A stretch of 64,000 bases of DNA from DASUGC01 sp035606665 (GTDB lineage Bacteria > Acidobacteriota > Vicinamibacteria > Vicinamibacterales > SCN-69-37). This document shows, piece after piece, positions 18,104 to 27,490 of the stretch. The position numbers and the translations under genes are program-made. Each line of letters starts with the position of its first letter. The stretch's first letter is position 1. The notes below the pieces were generated by a model. It searched no databases. It saw nothing but the letters and a program-made list of their open reading frames with translations, and had not been told where the DNA came from. Where the stretch lies: assembly GCA_035606665.1 (NCBI GenBank), contig DATNEY010000032.1, positions 62,001 to 126,000 on the forward strand, read 5' to 3'.

Positions 18104-19021
18104 TCAGGTGCCCTGGTCGGCAGCGCCGCGCATCCGTTTCACCTGCCGCCGGAACGCGTTGGCCCAGACAAGGTTCCCGGCGACGCACATCGGCAGAAGC
18201 ATCAGGAACTTCGCGAGATACGACCAGCGCGACCGCGCGAGCTCGATGGCGATTTTCGGGAGGATGACGACCGGCGCCACGAACGCGAGTACCGGCACGC
18301 GAAGGAAGAGCCCGGCCCACCACGGACGAACGACAACGTGGTAAATGGCCGACGACGTCCCCATCTCGCCGTTGTAACGGAAAAACTCCTTCCAGCCGAT
18401 GCGATTGAAGTGCCGCACCTCGATGGAGGGGTCGTAGATCACGTCGAACCCCGCCTTTCCCAGATGATGCGAGAAGATCACGTCCTCGCCGAGCGTCCGG
18501 TCTGGAAAGCTCACGACCCGGAGTGCTTCCGCGCGGTACACGCTGTTGCACCCCACCAGAAAGTTCTTGTCCCGAACGGCCGCGCTGCGTCTGGGAAAGT
18601 GACGGAGGAATTCGAGGAAGTACATCGCGCATCCGCTGTTGCTCTCCGGATTCTGGATGCCGACAGATCCTCCAACGGCGCCAACCGTTGGATCCTCGAG
18701 GTGCCGCTCCAATCGCTCGAGCCAGTCCGGGGGGACGATGCAGTCCTGATCGGTGAAGAAGACCAGCGCGCCGTGCGCGCGCCGGGCGCCCTCGTTGCGC
18801 GCGCCACCCGCGCTCAGGCGCGACGGCGCACACACGAGCTCGACGTCAGGAAACTCGGATCGGATGATGGACGCCGAGAGATCGCCCGAGCTTTCGACGA
18901 CAACGATCTGGCACCGCCGGCCGGCGGTCGCCTTCTTCAGGGACGTCAGGCAGTCGGCAATGGTCCTGGCACCGGAATATGCTGGAATAACGACTGAGAT
19001 GTCAGGACCTGTCTCGGCCAC
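18104..19021 (-). CDS. Family 2 glycosyltransferase with C-terminal membrane segment
   Basis: 305 residues from GTG 19021. An AGGA sequence sits eight bases upstream of this GTG; another GTG at 19051 is possible. The GT-A fold is shown by ISVVIPAYSGARTIADCL, a central FFTDQDCIVPPDWLERL (DxD region), GARNEGARRA and FLVGCNSVYRAEAL. One or two hydrophobic stretches near residues 245-290 suggest membrane attachment. Its start lies within a few bases of the divergent TPR lipoprotein start, so promoters for the two genes must sit inside each other's coding sequence. It probably belongs to the same EPS pathway; sugar and linkage cannot be read from the sequence. Confidence 0.85.
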   Translation of the reverse strand: MAETGPDISVVIPAYSGARTIADCLTSLKKATAGRRCQIVVVESSGDLSASIIRSEFPDVELVCAPSRLSAGGARNEGARRAHGALVFFTDQDCIVPPDWLERLERHLEDPTVGAVGGSVGIQNPESNSGCAMYFLEFLRHFPRRSAAVRDKNFLVGCNSVYRAEALRVVSFPDRTLGEDVIFSHHLGKAGFDVIYDPSIEVRHFNRIGWKEFFRYNGEMGTSSAIYHVVVRPWWAGLFLRVPVLAFVAPVVILPKIAIELARSRWSYLAKFLMLLPMCVAGNLVWANAFRRQVKRMRGAADQGT

Positions 19022-19025
19022 GCGC

Positions 19026-21347
19026 GTGATCCTAATACGCCGCACGATCACAGGTCTTTACCTGACGCTCTCGGGTGCCGTGCTCGCGCTTGCTCTCCTC
19101 AGCTCCGCCTGCGCTGGAAAAACGCCGCAGATCTCGATGGAGGAGGCCATCAAGCAGGGCGATGAGGCCATGAGCCAGAAGAAATTCGGCGCCGCGGTGA
19201 GCGCGTACGAGACGGCCGTCGCGCTCGGCGGCCGCGGCGAGGTTCGCGTCAAGCTGGCCTACGCGCTGCGCGGCGCGCAGCGCTGGGACCCGGCGGCGCG
19301 GCAGTTCATCACGGCTTCAGAAGAGGTCCCCGACAACTGGGACTATCAGGTCGAAGCCGTCGAATGGATGCTGTCGCTCCTCCGCTACTACGACGCGACC
19401 GTACGAGCCACCACGCTTCTTGCGCAGAAGCCGGACGACCCCCGACTCCTGATGTACGTGGGACTCGCGAAGGCCCAGCTCAAGTCCGCGGAGTTCGGCC
19501 TGTGGGAGCTCGAAGGCGAAATGCTCAAGGGCCGGCATTTCGAGGGGGCGCGAATCCGCCTCAGCCCGAGCCCGTTCTCGAAACCCGACCCCGACGCTGA
19601 AGCAAAGCTGCGCAAGGCGTACGAGCTCGCGCCCGATTCCTTCAACACGCGGCTGGCGCTCGCAGGATTCCTTTGGATCTACGGCCGGCACGAGGATGGC
19701 ACCGCACTCCTCAAGATCACCGCGGACAAGGACCCGAAGTACGTCCAGGCGAATCGCGCGCTCGGCCTCTACTACGACTACCGTGAAAAGTTCGAAGACG
19801 CCGAGAAATACCTCCGTATCGCCGCGGCCGGCGGAGACCGCGTCTCGGCACTGGCGCTCGCGGATTTCTTCAGCCGGCGGAAGCGATTCGCCGACGCGCT
19901 GGCCGTGCTCGAACCCCTTGCCGCGACCGACGACCCCAGCAGCGGGGCGCTGGCCCGAGCCGCGGATGCGGAGTTGGCGCTCGGACGGAACGAGGCCGCG
20001 CTGAAGCGCGCGGACGACGTGCTCAAGAAGAAACAGTTCGATCCCACCGCGCTTCGAGTAAAAGCCAACGTGCTCCTGGCGTCCGGCGACAATATGCAGG
20101 CGCTCGCGCTGGCCAGAAGCGCCGTGGGCTCCGCGCCGGCGTCCCGCGAAGCGCATCTGACGCTCGCACGCGCGCTCGATATGAACGGCGACCTCAGCGC
20201 TGCTTTCACCGAGTACAGCGAAGTCTGGCGCGGCGACATGCGCGATGCCGCGGTCGCGAAGTCCCTGGCCGGTGTCGCGCTGGCGCTGGGCCGCGATGGT
20301 GTCGCGGAGGACCTGGGCAATCAAAGTCTGCGCCTCAGTCCCGGCGACAAGGAAGCCGCCGTCATTACGGCTCGGGCCAACGTGCGGCTGGGCGACCTGG
20401 CAGGCGCCGAACGCGCGCTGGCCCCGTTTGCGGCGGGCAAGTCGATGTCCGCCGACATGCTGGCGCTCGAGGGTACGATCGAAGCCGCACGCGGCAAGAC
20501 GGACGCCGCCCGCAGCGCCTTCATGAAAGCGCTGCAGCTCGATCGCAATTCCATTGATGCCCTCACGGGCCTCGTGGATCTGGAGATCAATGGCGGACGG
20601 GTCTCGTCGCTGAAAGCCCAGGTGGACCAGGCGGCCGCGGCGCACGCGGGACACCCGGCCTACCTGCTGCTCACGGCCAGGATCGCCGCGGCGGAAAAGG
20701 ACATGCCGCGGGCGGAAAAGTCGCTGCGCCAGATTCTCGACAAAGACGCGGCGCGTGAGGACGCCGCGCGCCTGTACGCGTCGATTCTCGCCGCGCAGGG
20801 CCGGCTCACGGACGCGCAGTCGGCGATCGAGAAGTCCCTGGAGAAGGTCCCGACGTCCGTGCTTCTGCGGCTCGAACTGGGCGACCTGCTCGAGCGGCAG
20901 GCGAAATTCCAGGAAGCACGCACCCAGTACGAGCGCATCATCCAGGACAACCAGATCGCAGGCGGCACCACGGAAACGTTGACCGCGCAGCTGACGGGAT
21001 CTTCACGCCTGGCCCGCCTGTTCGCGAACCAGGGCACGAACCTCGACGAAGCGCTCCAGCTCGCCTCCTCTGCGATGAGGTACCGGCCGAAGAACGCGGC
21101 TTTCGTGGACACGCTCGGCTGGGTCCATGTGAGGAAGCAGCGCGCCCGCCTTGGGCTCCCCTACCTCGAGACGGCCCTCAAAGCCGAACCCGGTAATGCG
21201 TTGGTCCGATACCACCTGGGAGTGGCGTACGATCAGCTCGGGGAAGTCGCTAAAGCGCGCCAGGAGCTGGCCGAAGCCCTGCGCATCGATCCGGGCTTCA
21301 GCGGAGCGGATGCCGCCAGGACTTTGCTGAAGGCGCTCGGCAAGTAG
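19026..21347 (+). CDS. TPR-repeat lipoprotein
   Basis: 773 residues from GTG 19026; ATG 18999 is the alternative and would overlap the divergent GT2 gene. The N-terminal signal has a lipobox LSSAC (Cys at residue 29), so the protein is probably lipid-anchored. The rest is a chain of TPR-like helical pairs (for example QGDEAMSQKKFGAAVSAYE, and near the end AFVDTLGWVHVRKQRARLGL, a segment shared with the other TPR proteins here). It resembles the TPR lipoproteins that accompany exosortase loci, and likely scaffolds glycan export or assembly in the periplasm (family knowledge plus context). A sigma-54-type promoter for the following genes begins 13 bases after its stop. Confidence 0.85.
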   Translation: MILIRRTITGLYLTLSGAVLALALLSSACAGKTPQISMEEAIKQGDEAMSQKKFGAAVSAYETAVALGGRGEVRVKLAYALRGAQRWDPAARQFITASEEVPDNWDYQVEAVEWMLSLLRYYDATVRATTLLAQKPDDPRLLMYVGLAKAQLKSAEFGLWELEGEMLKGRHFEGARIRLSPSPFSKPDPDAEAKLRKAYELAPDSFNTRLALAGFLWIYGRHEDGTALLKITADKDPKYVQANRALGLYYDYREKFEDAEKYLRIAAAGGDRVSALALADFFSRRKRFADALAVLEPLAATDDPSSGALARAADAELALGRNEAALKRADDVLKKKQFDPTALRVKANVLLASGDNMQALALARSAVGSAPASREAHLTLARALDMNGDLSAAFTEYSEVWRGDMRDAAVAKSLAGVALALGRDGVAEDLGNQSLRLSPGDKEAAVITARANVRLGDLAGAERALAPFAAGKSMSADMLALEGTIEAARGKTDAARSAFMKALQLDRNSIDALTGLVDLEINGGRVSSLKAQVDQAAAAHAGHPAYLLLTARIAAAEKDMPRAEKSLRQILDKDAAREDAARLYASILAAQGRLTDAQSAIEKSLEKVPTSVLLRLELGDLLERQAKFQEARTQYERIIQDNQIAGGTTETLTAQLTGSSRLARLFANQGTNLDEALQLASSAMRYRPKNAAFVDTLGWVHVRKQRARLGLPYLETALKAEPGNALVRYHLGVAYDQLGEVAKARQELAEALRIDPGFSGADAARTLLKALGK

Positions 21348-21359
21348 ACCGCCAGCCCC

Positions 21360-21375
21360 TGGCACCGCCGTTGCT
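21360..21375 (+). promoter_or_regulatory. Sigma-54 (RpoN) -24/-12 promoter for the exosortase operon
   Basis: TGGCACcgccgTTGCT matches the consensus TGGCAC-N5-TTGCW at every defined position, with correct spacing between the -24 GG and the -12 GC. It lies in the gap after the TPR gene and reads toward the small ORF, TIGR03790-like gene, exosortase and EpsI. Predicted start of transcription is near 21386. Sigma-54 needs an enhancer-binding protein; none is encoded in this window. Confidence 0.75.
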
Positions 21376-21483
21376 CCATTGTCCGCGTGAGGAATCGCAG
21401 AAGAACCGCGAAAGTCTCGGGAATTCGGGTAGTCGTGGGCTAAACGCCGGGATACGGCAGACCATTGTCAACCAAGGAACGAC

Positions 21484-23556
21484 ATGTCTTGTAATTCCGC
21501 TTGCAGGGACGACTTGGACGCCGGAACGCAGATTGCTTTATATGGCCCTCGTGCGTATCGAGATCACCTCCACGCTGACCCAGGACGACGAAAACCATCT
21601 CGCGCCAGCGGTTCTCAAACTTCTTTCAGGCGTCCTCGACATGCTGCCGGTCGCCTACATGGTTCGAATCGAGACGACCGACGAACATGTCTTCCAGCAT
21701 GTGACGCCCCAGATTGCCGGCTGGGATTCGGCCGCGCAGCAAACCGCCGCCGACCTGCCGCGCACGTTCGTCGAAAGCTAGCCGCCGCCGTCTTCGCCGC
21801 CTGGTGCGTCCTGCACCCGGCCGCTGCCGACGCCCAGTCTGCAGAGAACGTCCTCCTCGTCATCAACGAACAGAGCCCAGACTCCATCCGGGTCGGAGAG
21901 CACTACGCGCGCGCCCGCGCCCTGCCGGCCGCGAATGTCGTTCGAATCAAGGCGCCGGCGAGCGAGGGCATCAGCCGCTCGGACTACGAATCAACGATAG
22001 AAAGCCCGATCGGTCAGTGGGTCTCGAAGCATCTGTTGCAGGACCAAATCCTCTTCATCGTCCTCGCGAAGGGCGTTCCGCTTCGCGTGGATGGAACCGA
22101 CGGACAGTCAGGCACGACCGCAAGCGTCGACTCCGAACTGACGCTGCTCTACCGCAAGATGACGGGCCGGGCGGTCCTGGCGCCCGGGCGAGTCGAGAAT
22201 CCGTACTACCTCGGTGACAGGCTCCTGAGTGCGGCGCGACGGTTTTCCCGTATCGACAGCGACCTCTACCTCGTGACGCGCATCGATGCCTTCACCGCGG
22301 AGGAGGCAATCAAACTCATCGATCGCGGATTGCGCCCGTCACGCGGCGGCGCGATCGTGCTCGATCAAAAAGCGACGTCGATCGATCGCGGCGGCGATGC
22401 GTGGCTGGCTGACGCCGCCAAGCGGCTCACCGATGCGGATGCCAAGGTCACGTTCGAAACGACGAAGGCGCTTGCCGCCGCGGATGGCCCGGTGCTTGGA
22501 TATTTTTCGTGGGGCTCGAACGATCCCTCGAACCAGTTGCGGACGCTGGGATTCAACTTTGCTCCCGGCGCCATCGGAGGCATGTACGTCAGCACGGACG
22601 GCCGCACGTTCCGCGAACCGCCGGCGGCGTGGAGGCCAGCGCCGGCCGGTGCCACCACCGGAGGCCAGTCGCTCGCGGCCGATTTCATCCGCGAAGGGAT
22701 TACGGGCATCGCGGCCAATGTGTCCGAGCCGTACCTCGACGGCATCGTGCGGCCGCAGATTCTGTTTCCCGCCTACTTGGCAGGTTTCACGCTGGCGGAG
22801 TCCTATTACCTCGCGATGCCGTATCTCAGCTGGCAGACCACCGTGATCGGCGATCCGCTGTGCGCGCCGTTCCTCACAGCGGCGCTCCCTGCCGGCCAGA
22901 TTCATCGTGGTGTCAACCGGGAGACTGAGCTGCCGGCGCTGTTCTCGGAGCGTCGTCTGGCCGCGATCCGTGCGGGGGATCTCAAGGTCGAGGGAATCAA
23001 GCTGCATCTCAAGGCGATGAGCATGCGGGCGCAGGGCCGGACCGCAGCCGACGTGGAAGCGACACTAACCCGCGCCACCGAAATCGAACCACGGCTGGTC
23101 GCGGCGCATCTGCTCCTGGCAGATTCCATGAGCTCCCGCAACGACCATGACGGCGCCGCCGCACGATACCGCGCAATTCTGGTCCACGATGCGGGAAACC
23201 TGGTCGCGTTGAACAACCTGGCGTACCTACTGGCCGACAAGAAGGGTGCGGCGGCTGAGGCTCTGCCGCTGGCCGAGAAGGCCTATCGGCTGTCGAACCA
23301 GGCGCCGATGATTGCGGACACGCTGGGCTGGGTTCAATTCAAGCTGGACCATGCGGATACCGCCATCGTGCTGATTGAACGGGCGGCCGCGATGCTGCCC
23401 ACCGACATCGACGTTCTCGTGCACGCTGCAACGGTGAACCTGGCGCTCGGGAAGGCCGCGCGCGCGAAACTGTTTCTCGACGCAGCCTTGAAGGCGGATC
23501 CTAAGGCGCAGGCGCGAGCGGACGTCCAGACCATCATGGCGAAAATCAAAGGATGA
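21484..23556 (+). CDS. TIGR03790-like secreted protein with C-terminal TPR domain (start unresolved)
   Basis: The open frame runs from ATG 21484 (AAGGA five bases upstream) to TGA 23554-23556. The first 90 or so residues are Arg/Pro-rich and antagonistic to the coding small ORF in the other frame, so they are probably not real. A signal peptide (RRKLAAAVFAAWCVL, then ADAQ) begins near 21768 and is followed by ENVLLVINEQSPDSIRVGEHY, typical of the TIGR03790 family found with PEP-CTERM systems. No ATG, GTG or TTG lies between 21515 and the signal peptide; CTG 21721 is the nearest possibility. The last 200 residues are TPR-like. Function of the family is unknown; it is presumably periplasmic. 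It overlaps the exosortase start (ATGA). Confidence 0.75.
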   Translation: MSCNSACRDDLDAGTQIALYGPRAYRDHLHADPGRRKPSRASGSQTSFRRPRHAAGRLHGSNRDDRRTCLPACDAPDCRLGFGRAANRRRPAAHVRRKLAAAVFAAWCVLHPAAADAQSAENVLLVINEQSPDSIRVGEHYARARALPAANVVRIKAPASEGISRSDYESTIESPIGQWVSKHLLQDQILFIVLAKGVPLRVDGTDGQSGTTASVDSELTLLYRKMTGRAVLAPGRVENPYYLGDRLLSAARRFSRIDSDLYLVTRIDAFTAEEAIKLIDRGLRPSRGGAIVLDQKATSIDRGGDAWLADAAKRLTDADAKVTFETTKALAAADGPVLGYFSWGSNDPSNQLRTLGFNFAPGAIGGMYVSTDGRTFREPPAAWRPAPAGATTGGQSLAADFIREGITGIAANVSEPYLDGIVRPQILFPAYLAGFTLAESYYLAMPYLSWQTTVIGDPLCAPFLTAALPAGQIHRGVNRETELPALFSERRLAAIRAGDLKVEGIKLHLKAMSMRAQGRTAADVEATLTRATEIEPRLVAAHLLLADSMSSRNDHDGAAARYRAILVHDAGNLVALNNLAYLLADKKGAAAEALPLAEKAYRLSNQAPMIADTLGWVQFKLDHADTAIVLIERAAAMLPTDIDVLVHAATVNLALGKAARAKLFLDAALKADPKAQARADVQTIMAKIKG
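21542..21781 (+). CDS. Small conserved-looking protein of unknown function
   Basis: 79 residues from ATG 21542; the frame is open further upstream but without a better start. The codons end mostly in G or C, as in neighbouring genes, and the residue pattern (LTQDDENHLAPAVLKLLSGV, then AYMVRIETTD) looks like a real amphipathic globular domain. I do not recognise the family. It is the first coding frame after the sigma-54-type promoter, and its end overlaps the 5' part of the TIGR03790-like frame in a different phase. No good ribosome binding site precedes ATG 21542. It might be coupled to the downstream gene. Confidence 0.55.
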   Translation: MALVRIEITSTLTQDDENHLAPAVLKLLSGVLDMLPVAYMVRIETTDEHVFQHVTPQIAGWDSAAQQTAADLPRTFVES

Positions 23557-24428
23557 ACGGCAAGACCCTCGGGACAACGCTGGCGATCCTCGCCGGACTC
23601 GGCCTGGTCTTCTGGCAGGTCTTCGTACGGCTGGTTGACGCCTGGATCGTCGACGGCAACTACTCGCACGGTTTTCTCATTCTGCCCATCGCGCTGTACT
23701 TCGTCTGGGAACGTCGTCCGCAACTCGCGGCTGCGCCACTGAAGCCGTCCGTCCTCGGCCTGATCCTGCTCGTGGGCGGGCTCCTAATCCTGCTGGCCGG
23801 CTTGTGGGGATCGGAGCTCTTCCTCAGCCGGATCGCGCTGCTGCCCGTGATCGCCGGCCTGGTGCTGTTCCTGTTCGGATGGGCGCACCTGCGGATTCTC
23901 GCGTTCCCTATCGCGTTCCTGTTTCTGATGATTCCGATCCCGGCGATCATCTTCAATCAGATTGCATTTCCCCTGCAGTTGCTGGCCTCACGTACGGGCG
24001 AGTGGGCGATCTCCGCGGCCGGGATTCCCGTCCTGCGTGAAGGCAACCTGCTCGTGCTGGCGCACACGACACTCGAGGTCGCGGAGGCGTGCAGCGGCAT
24101 CCGATCGCTCGTCTCGCTGATTACGCTCGGTATCGTGTACGGCTACTTCATGGATCCGCGTGGCTGGGTGCGGACGACCATCGTGCTCTCGGCAGTGCCG
24201 GTCGCGATTCTCGCGAATGGAGCGCGCGTGGCGGGCACGGGCATGGCCGCTCACTGGATCGGCCAGGAAGCCGCGGAAGGGTTCTTCCACGAGTTCTCCG
24301 GGTGGATCGTGTTTCTGTTCGCGTTCGTGATGATCCTGGTGCTGCAGCGGATCATCGCGAGGATCGCGCCGCGGCCGAAGGGCGCCGGACCGGCGGCCGG
24401 ACTTGCGGCCGCGCCAAACGCCGGTTGA
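23553..24428 (+). CDS. Exosortase (EpsH family, 8-TM cysteine transpeptidase)
   Basis: 291 residues with eight hydrophobic segments. The three residues required in exosortases are present: Cys180 in EACSGIRS, Arg225 in ANGARVAGTG and His246 in FFHEFSGW. It recognises the C-terminal PEP motif of secreted proteins at the outer face of the inner membrane, cleaves, and transfers the protein onward. This is family knowledge; the substrate protein is encoded 3 kb downstream. The ATG overlaps the previous stop, and EpsI follows 11 bases after. The C-terminal segment GTGMAAHWIG and AAEGFFHEFSG resembles exosortases of acidobacterial type, but I cannot assign a lettered subtype (XrtA, XrtD) by eye. 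Confidence 0.95.
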   Translation: MNGKTLGTTLAILAGLGLVFWQVFVRLVDAWIVDGNYSHGFLILPIALYFVWERRPQLAAAPLKPSVLGLILLVGGLLILLAGLWGSELFLSRIALLPVIAGLVLFLFGWAHLRILAFPIAFLFLMIPIPAIIFNQIAFPLQLLASRTGEWAISAAGIPVLREGNLLVLAHTTLEVAEACSGIRSLVSLITLGIVYGYFMDPRGWVRTTIVLSAVPVAILANGARVAGTGMAAHWIGQEAAEGFFHEFSGWIVFLFAFVMILVLQRIIARIAPRPKGAGPAAGLAAAPNAG

Positions 24429-24439
24429 GGTTGAGAGTC

Positions 24440-25093
24440 ATGCGCACCAGGGTACTCGTCGTGCTTGGCGTGCTGGCCGCGGCATCGGTTGCCGTCGCCC
24501 GCGCGGATCGTCAGGAAGAAACGCCGCTGCGGATGTCGTTCGCGCTGTTCCCGATGCAGCTCGGCGAATGGCAGGGCACGCAACGTCCGCCGTTCTCGGA
24601 CCCGGTGCTCAAGGTGCTGGCGCTCGACGACTACCTGACGCGCTACTACCAGACGCCCGGCCGCGGGATCGTTGATCTCTACATCGGCTACTGGCGAAGC
24701 CAGGAGCAAGGCGGCGCGATTCACTCGCCGCAAAACTGCCTGCCAGGGGCGGGCTGGGAACCCGTGTCGCAGCGCCCGCTGACGTTCCCGGACCCGCGCA
24801 ATCCATCTGGTCCGCCGCTGACGGTGAACCGTTATCTGATCCGCAAGGGGCTGGACCGGCAGCTGGTGCTGTACTGGTATCAAAGCCGCGGCCGCGTCGT
24901 CGGCAGTGAGTACTGGAGCAAGATCTATCTCGTGCTCGACGCCGCGAGGTATAACCGCACCGATGCGGCGCTCGTACGGCTCGTTGTGCCCGTCGCCAAC
25001 GGATCTCCGGAAGCCGAAGCCCTCGCCGAACAGCAGGCGATCTCGTTCACGAACCTGATGCTGCCGAAACTCTCGTCCTTCTTGCCGGACTGA
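24440..25093 (+). CDS. epsI: EpsI family exosortase-associated protein
   Basis: 217 residues from ATG 24440 with GAGAG just upstream. An N-terminal hydrophobic segment (residues 4-20) acts as signal or anchor. The family hallmark AIHSPQNCLPGAGWE (His95, Cys100) is intact, and LGEWQG near residue 42 is also typical. EpsI proteins are periplasmic partners of exosortase, sometimes fused to its C-terminus. Here the two are separate genes 11 bases apart. Exact biochemical role is not established. The next gene, a TPR lipoprotein, begins after four bases, so all are one operon. Confidence 0.92.
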   Translation: MRTRVLVVLGVLAAASVAVARADRQEETPLRMSFALFPMQLGEWQGTQRPPFSDPVLKVLALDDYLTRYYQTPGRGIVDLYIGYWRSQEQGGAIHSPQNCLPGAGWEPVSQRPLTFPDPRNPSGPPLTVNRYLIRKGLDRQLVLYWYQSRGRVVGSEYWSKIYLVLDAARYNRTDAALVRLVVPVANGSPEAEALAEQQAISFTNLMLPKLSSFLPD

Positions 25094-25097
25094 CAAC

Positions 25098-27377
25098 ATG
25101 AACAGACAAAACGCCTCCTGGCTCGCCGCCGCGTTCGCGGCGGGAGTAATCCTGTCCGGGTGCTCGAAGCCGAATGCGGACGAGCATCTCGCCAAGGGCG
25201 ACGACTACATGACGAAGTCGCTTCTGAATGAAGCGATTCTCGAGTATCGCGCCGCCGTGCAGGCCGATTCGATGCGTGGTGATGCGCACCTGAAGCTGGG
25301 TGACGCATTCATCCGCAAGGGCGAGTTCGGGCCCGCAATGCGGGAGTACGTCAAAGCGGCAGACCTGCTGCCCGGTGACGTGCTCGCACAGGTGAAGGCG
25401 GGCCAGATGCTGCTGCTCGCGCGTGCATTCGAGGACGCACAGACGCGCGCGCGCAAGGCGCTCGATCTTCAGGCCAATAACGTCGATGCGCTGGTGCTCA
25501 TGGGCAATGCGCTGGCAGGCCTCAAGGATCTGGACGGCGCCATCGCGGAGTACCAGGAAGCCATCTCCCTCAACCCGAAAGAGGAGGCCGCCTACACGAA
25601 CATGGGCGCGATCCAATTCGCGAGAGGCGACAAGGCGCAGGCGGAGGCGACCTTCCGCAAGGCCGTCGAAGCGGCGTCGGGATCGGTCGGGCCGAAGCTC
25701 GCGCTGGCCAACTTCCTCTGGGCGACGTCCCGGTTCAAGGACTCGGAGGAGGCGTTCAAGTCGGCGCTGGCCCTCGAGCCGACGAATGCGAGCGCCAACC
25801 GCGCTCTTGGCGTGTTCTACATGTCCACGGGCCGCGCTCCCGAAGCAGAACAGTTCTTCAAGACCATTGCAGAGACGGCGAAGACCGCCGACGCGTCGAT
25901 CAGTCTTTCGGACTATTACGTCGCGACCGGGCGGTTGCCTGATGCGAAGAAGGTGCTCGAAGAACTCGCGAAGGATCCGAACGCCTTCGCATCGGCCACC
26001 GTTCGCCTGGCGGCGATCGAAGCGGCGGGAGACAACCGCGCGGGCGCGCACGTCCTCACGGACAAGGTTCTCGAAAAGCAGCCGAAATACATTCCGGCCC
26101 GGCTGCTGAGCCTCCGCCTGCTCCTCGCGGATCGCAAGCACGACGAGGCGATGGCCGCCGCTCAGGCACTGGTGAAGGACGAGCCCGGCTCGGCCGCGGC
26201 GGCCGAGGCGTTTCTGGCGATCGGCGCGGTCGAAGCAAGCCGGGACAGAACGGACGATGCCGCCAGAGCATTTCAGGAAACCCTAAAGATCGATCCGCGA
26301 TCGGTACGCGCCGCAATCGACCTCGGCCGCGTGTACCTTGCGGCTGGTTTCATGGATCGCGCGGAGACCTACATCAAGCAGGCGACGGATCTCCAGCCGG
26401 CGAATCCCGTGGCGCGTTCGCTGATGGTGCGGCTGGCGATCGCGAAAGGCGACGTCGCGCGCGCGACGTCGGAGCTCGCGACCCTCGAGAAGGCGTACCC
26501 CAATTCCCTCGCCGTCCAGAATCTGTCGGCCACCCGGCATCTGGCAACCGGGCGTGTGGACGCAGCACGAGCGGCGTACGCGAAGGTCGCGGCAATCCAG
26601 CCGAACGATCTCGAGTCGCTTCAGGGCCTCATTGCCGTCGACCTCGCACAGAACCGGAAGAAGGAGGCGGTCGACCGCGTTGACGCTGCCCTGAAGCGCA
26701 TGGCGCCGTCATCTGAACTCCTGATGATGGCCGCAAGGACGTACGGTGCCAGCGGCGACATGAAGCGCACGGAGGAGGCGCTGAAGAAGGCGATCGACGT
26801 GGATCCGCACCGGCTCGTCGCCTACGGACTCCTGGGTTCGTTCTACGTCAGCCAGAAGCGCTTGGCGGACGCGCGCGATCAGTTCACCGAGATCATCACG
26901 CGCAATCCCCGTTCGGTCTCAGCGAACACGATGCTCGGCATGATCATGGAAGCGCAAGGTGACGCGAAAGCCGCCGAGACGCAATACCAGAAGACGCTCG
27001 GCATCGATCCGGAATCGCCGGTCGCCGCGAACAACCTCGCGTGGATACTCGTGGCTTCGGACCGCAACCTGGACCAGGCGGCGCAGCTTGCAAAAGCCGC
27101 CTTGAAACAACTGCCGGACAGCCCCCAAGTCAACGACACCATGGGCTGGATTTACTACAAGACCGGCGTCTACGAACTGGCCGCGCGGCACCTCGAACAG
27201 AGCCTCCGTCGGGACCAGAGCGATCCCTCGGTCCACTTCCATCTTGGGATGACATATGTGAAACTCAACGACCCGGCGAAGGCGCGAACCTCGCTGGAGA
27301 AGGCGTTGTCCATCAATCCGCAGTTCGCCGGTGCGGCGGAGGCAAAGACAACCCTTTCGAGCCTGAAACGAGGATAG
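25098..27377 (+). CDS. PEP-CTERM-system TPR lipoprotein (PrsT-like)
   Basis: 759 residues. Lipoprotein signal with lipobox LSGC (Cys22). From residue 30 to the end the protein is a continuous array of TPR units (for example DEHLAKGDDYMTKSLLNEAI, then LEYRAAVQ). Repeats near the end read NDTMGWIYYKTGVYELAARH, a form typical of the TPR lipoproteins encoded beside exosortases. It is colinear with the protein at 28269-30530, so the two are paralogues flanking the PEP-CTERM gene. Likely role: outer-membrane or periplasmic scaffold for EPS assembly or PEP-CTERM protein handling (inference from family). It ends the exosortase operon; a new sigma-54-type promoter follows. Confidence 0.88.
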   Translation: MNRQNASWLAAAFAAGVILSGCSKPNADEHLAKGDDYMTKSLLNEAILEYRAAVQADSMRGDAHLKLGDAFIRKGEFGPAMREYVKAADLLPGDVLAQVKAGQMLLLARAFEDAQTRARKALDLQANNVDALVLMGNALAGLKDLDGAIAEYQEAISLNPKEEAAYTNMGAIQFARGDKAQAEATFRKAVEAASGSVGPKLALANFLWATSRFKDSEEAFKSALALEPTNASANRALGVFYMSTGRAPEAEQFFKTIAETAKTADASISLSDYYVATGRLPDAKKVLEELAKDPNAFASATVRLAAIEAAGDNRAGAHVLTDKVLEKQPKYIPARLLSLRLLLADRKHDEAMAAAQALVKDEPGSAAAAEAFLAIGAVEASRDRTDDAARAFQETLKIDPRSVRAAIDLGRVYLAAGFMDRAETYIKQATDLQPANPVARSLMVRLAIAKGDVARATSELATLEKAYPNSLAVQNLSATRHLATGRVDAARAAYAKVAAIQPNDLESLQGLIAVDLAQNRKKEAVDRVDAALKRMAPSSELLMMAARTYGASGDMKRTEEALKKAIDVDPHRLVAYGLLGSFYVSQKRLADARDQFTEIITRNPRSVSANTMLGMIMEAQGDAKAAETQYQKTLGIDPESPVAANNLAWILVASDRNLDQAAQLAKAALKQLPDSPQVNDTMGWIYYKTGVYELAARHLEQSLRRDQSDPSVHFHLGMTYVKLNDPAKARTSLEKALSINPQFAGAAEAKTTLSSLKRG

Positions 27378-27490
27378 CGAGGCTAAAGTACTTCGCAGGG
27401 TTGACTTTCGGGTCAGTTTCAGTACTGTCACAACGTATTAAGATCTTTGTTTTCATATAGTTGACGTGCAAAACTGGTCGTTATTGGGAA

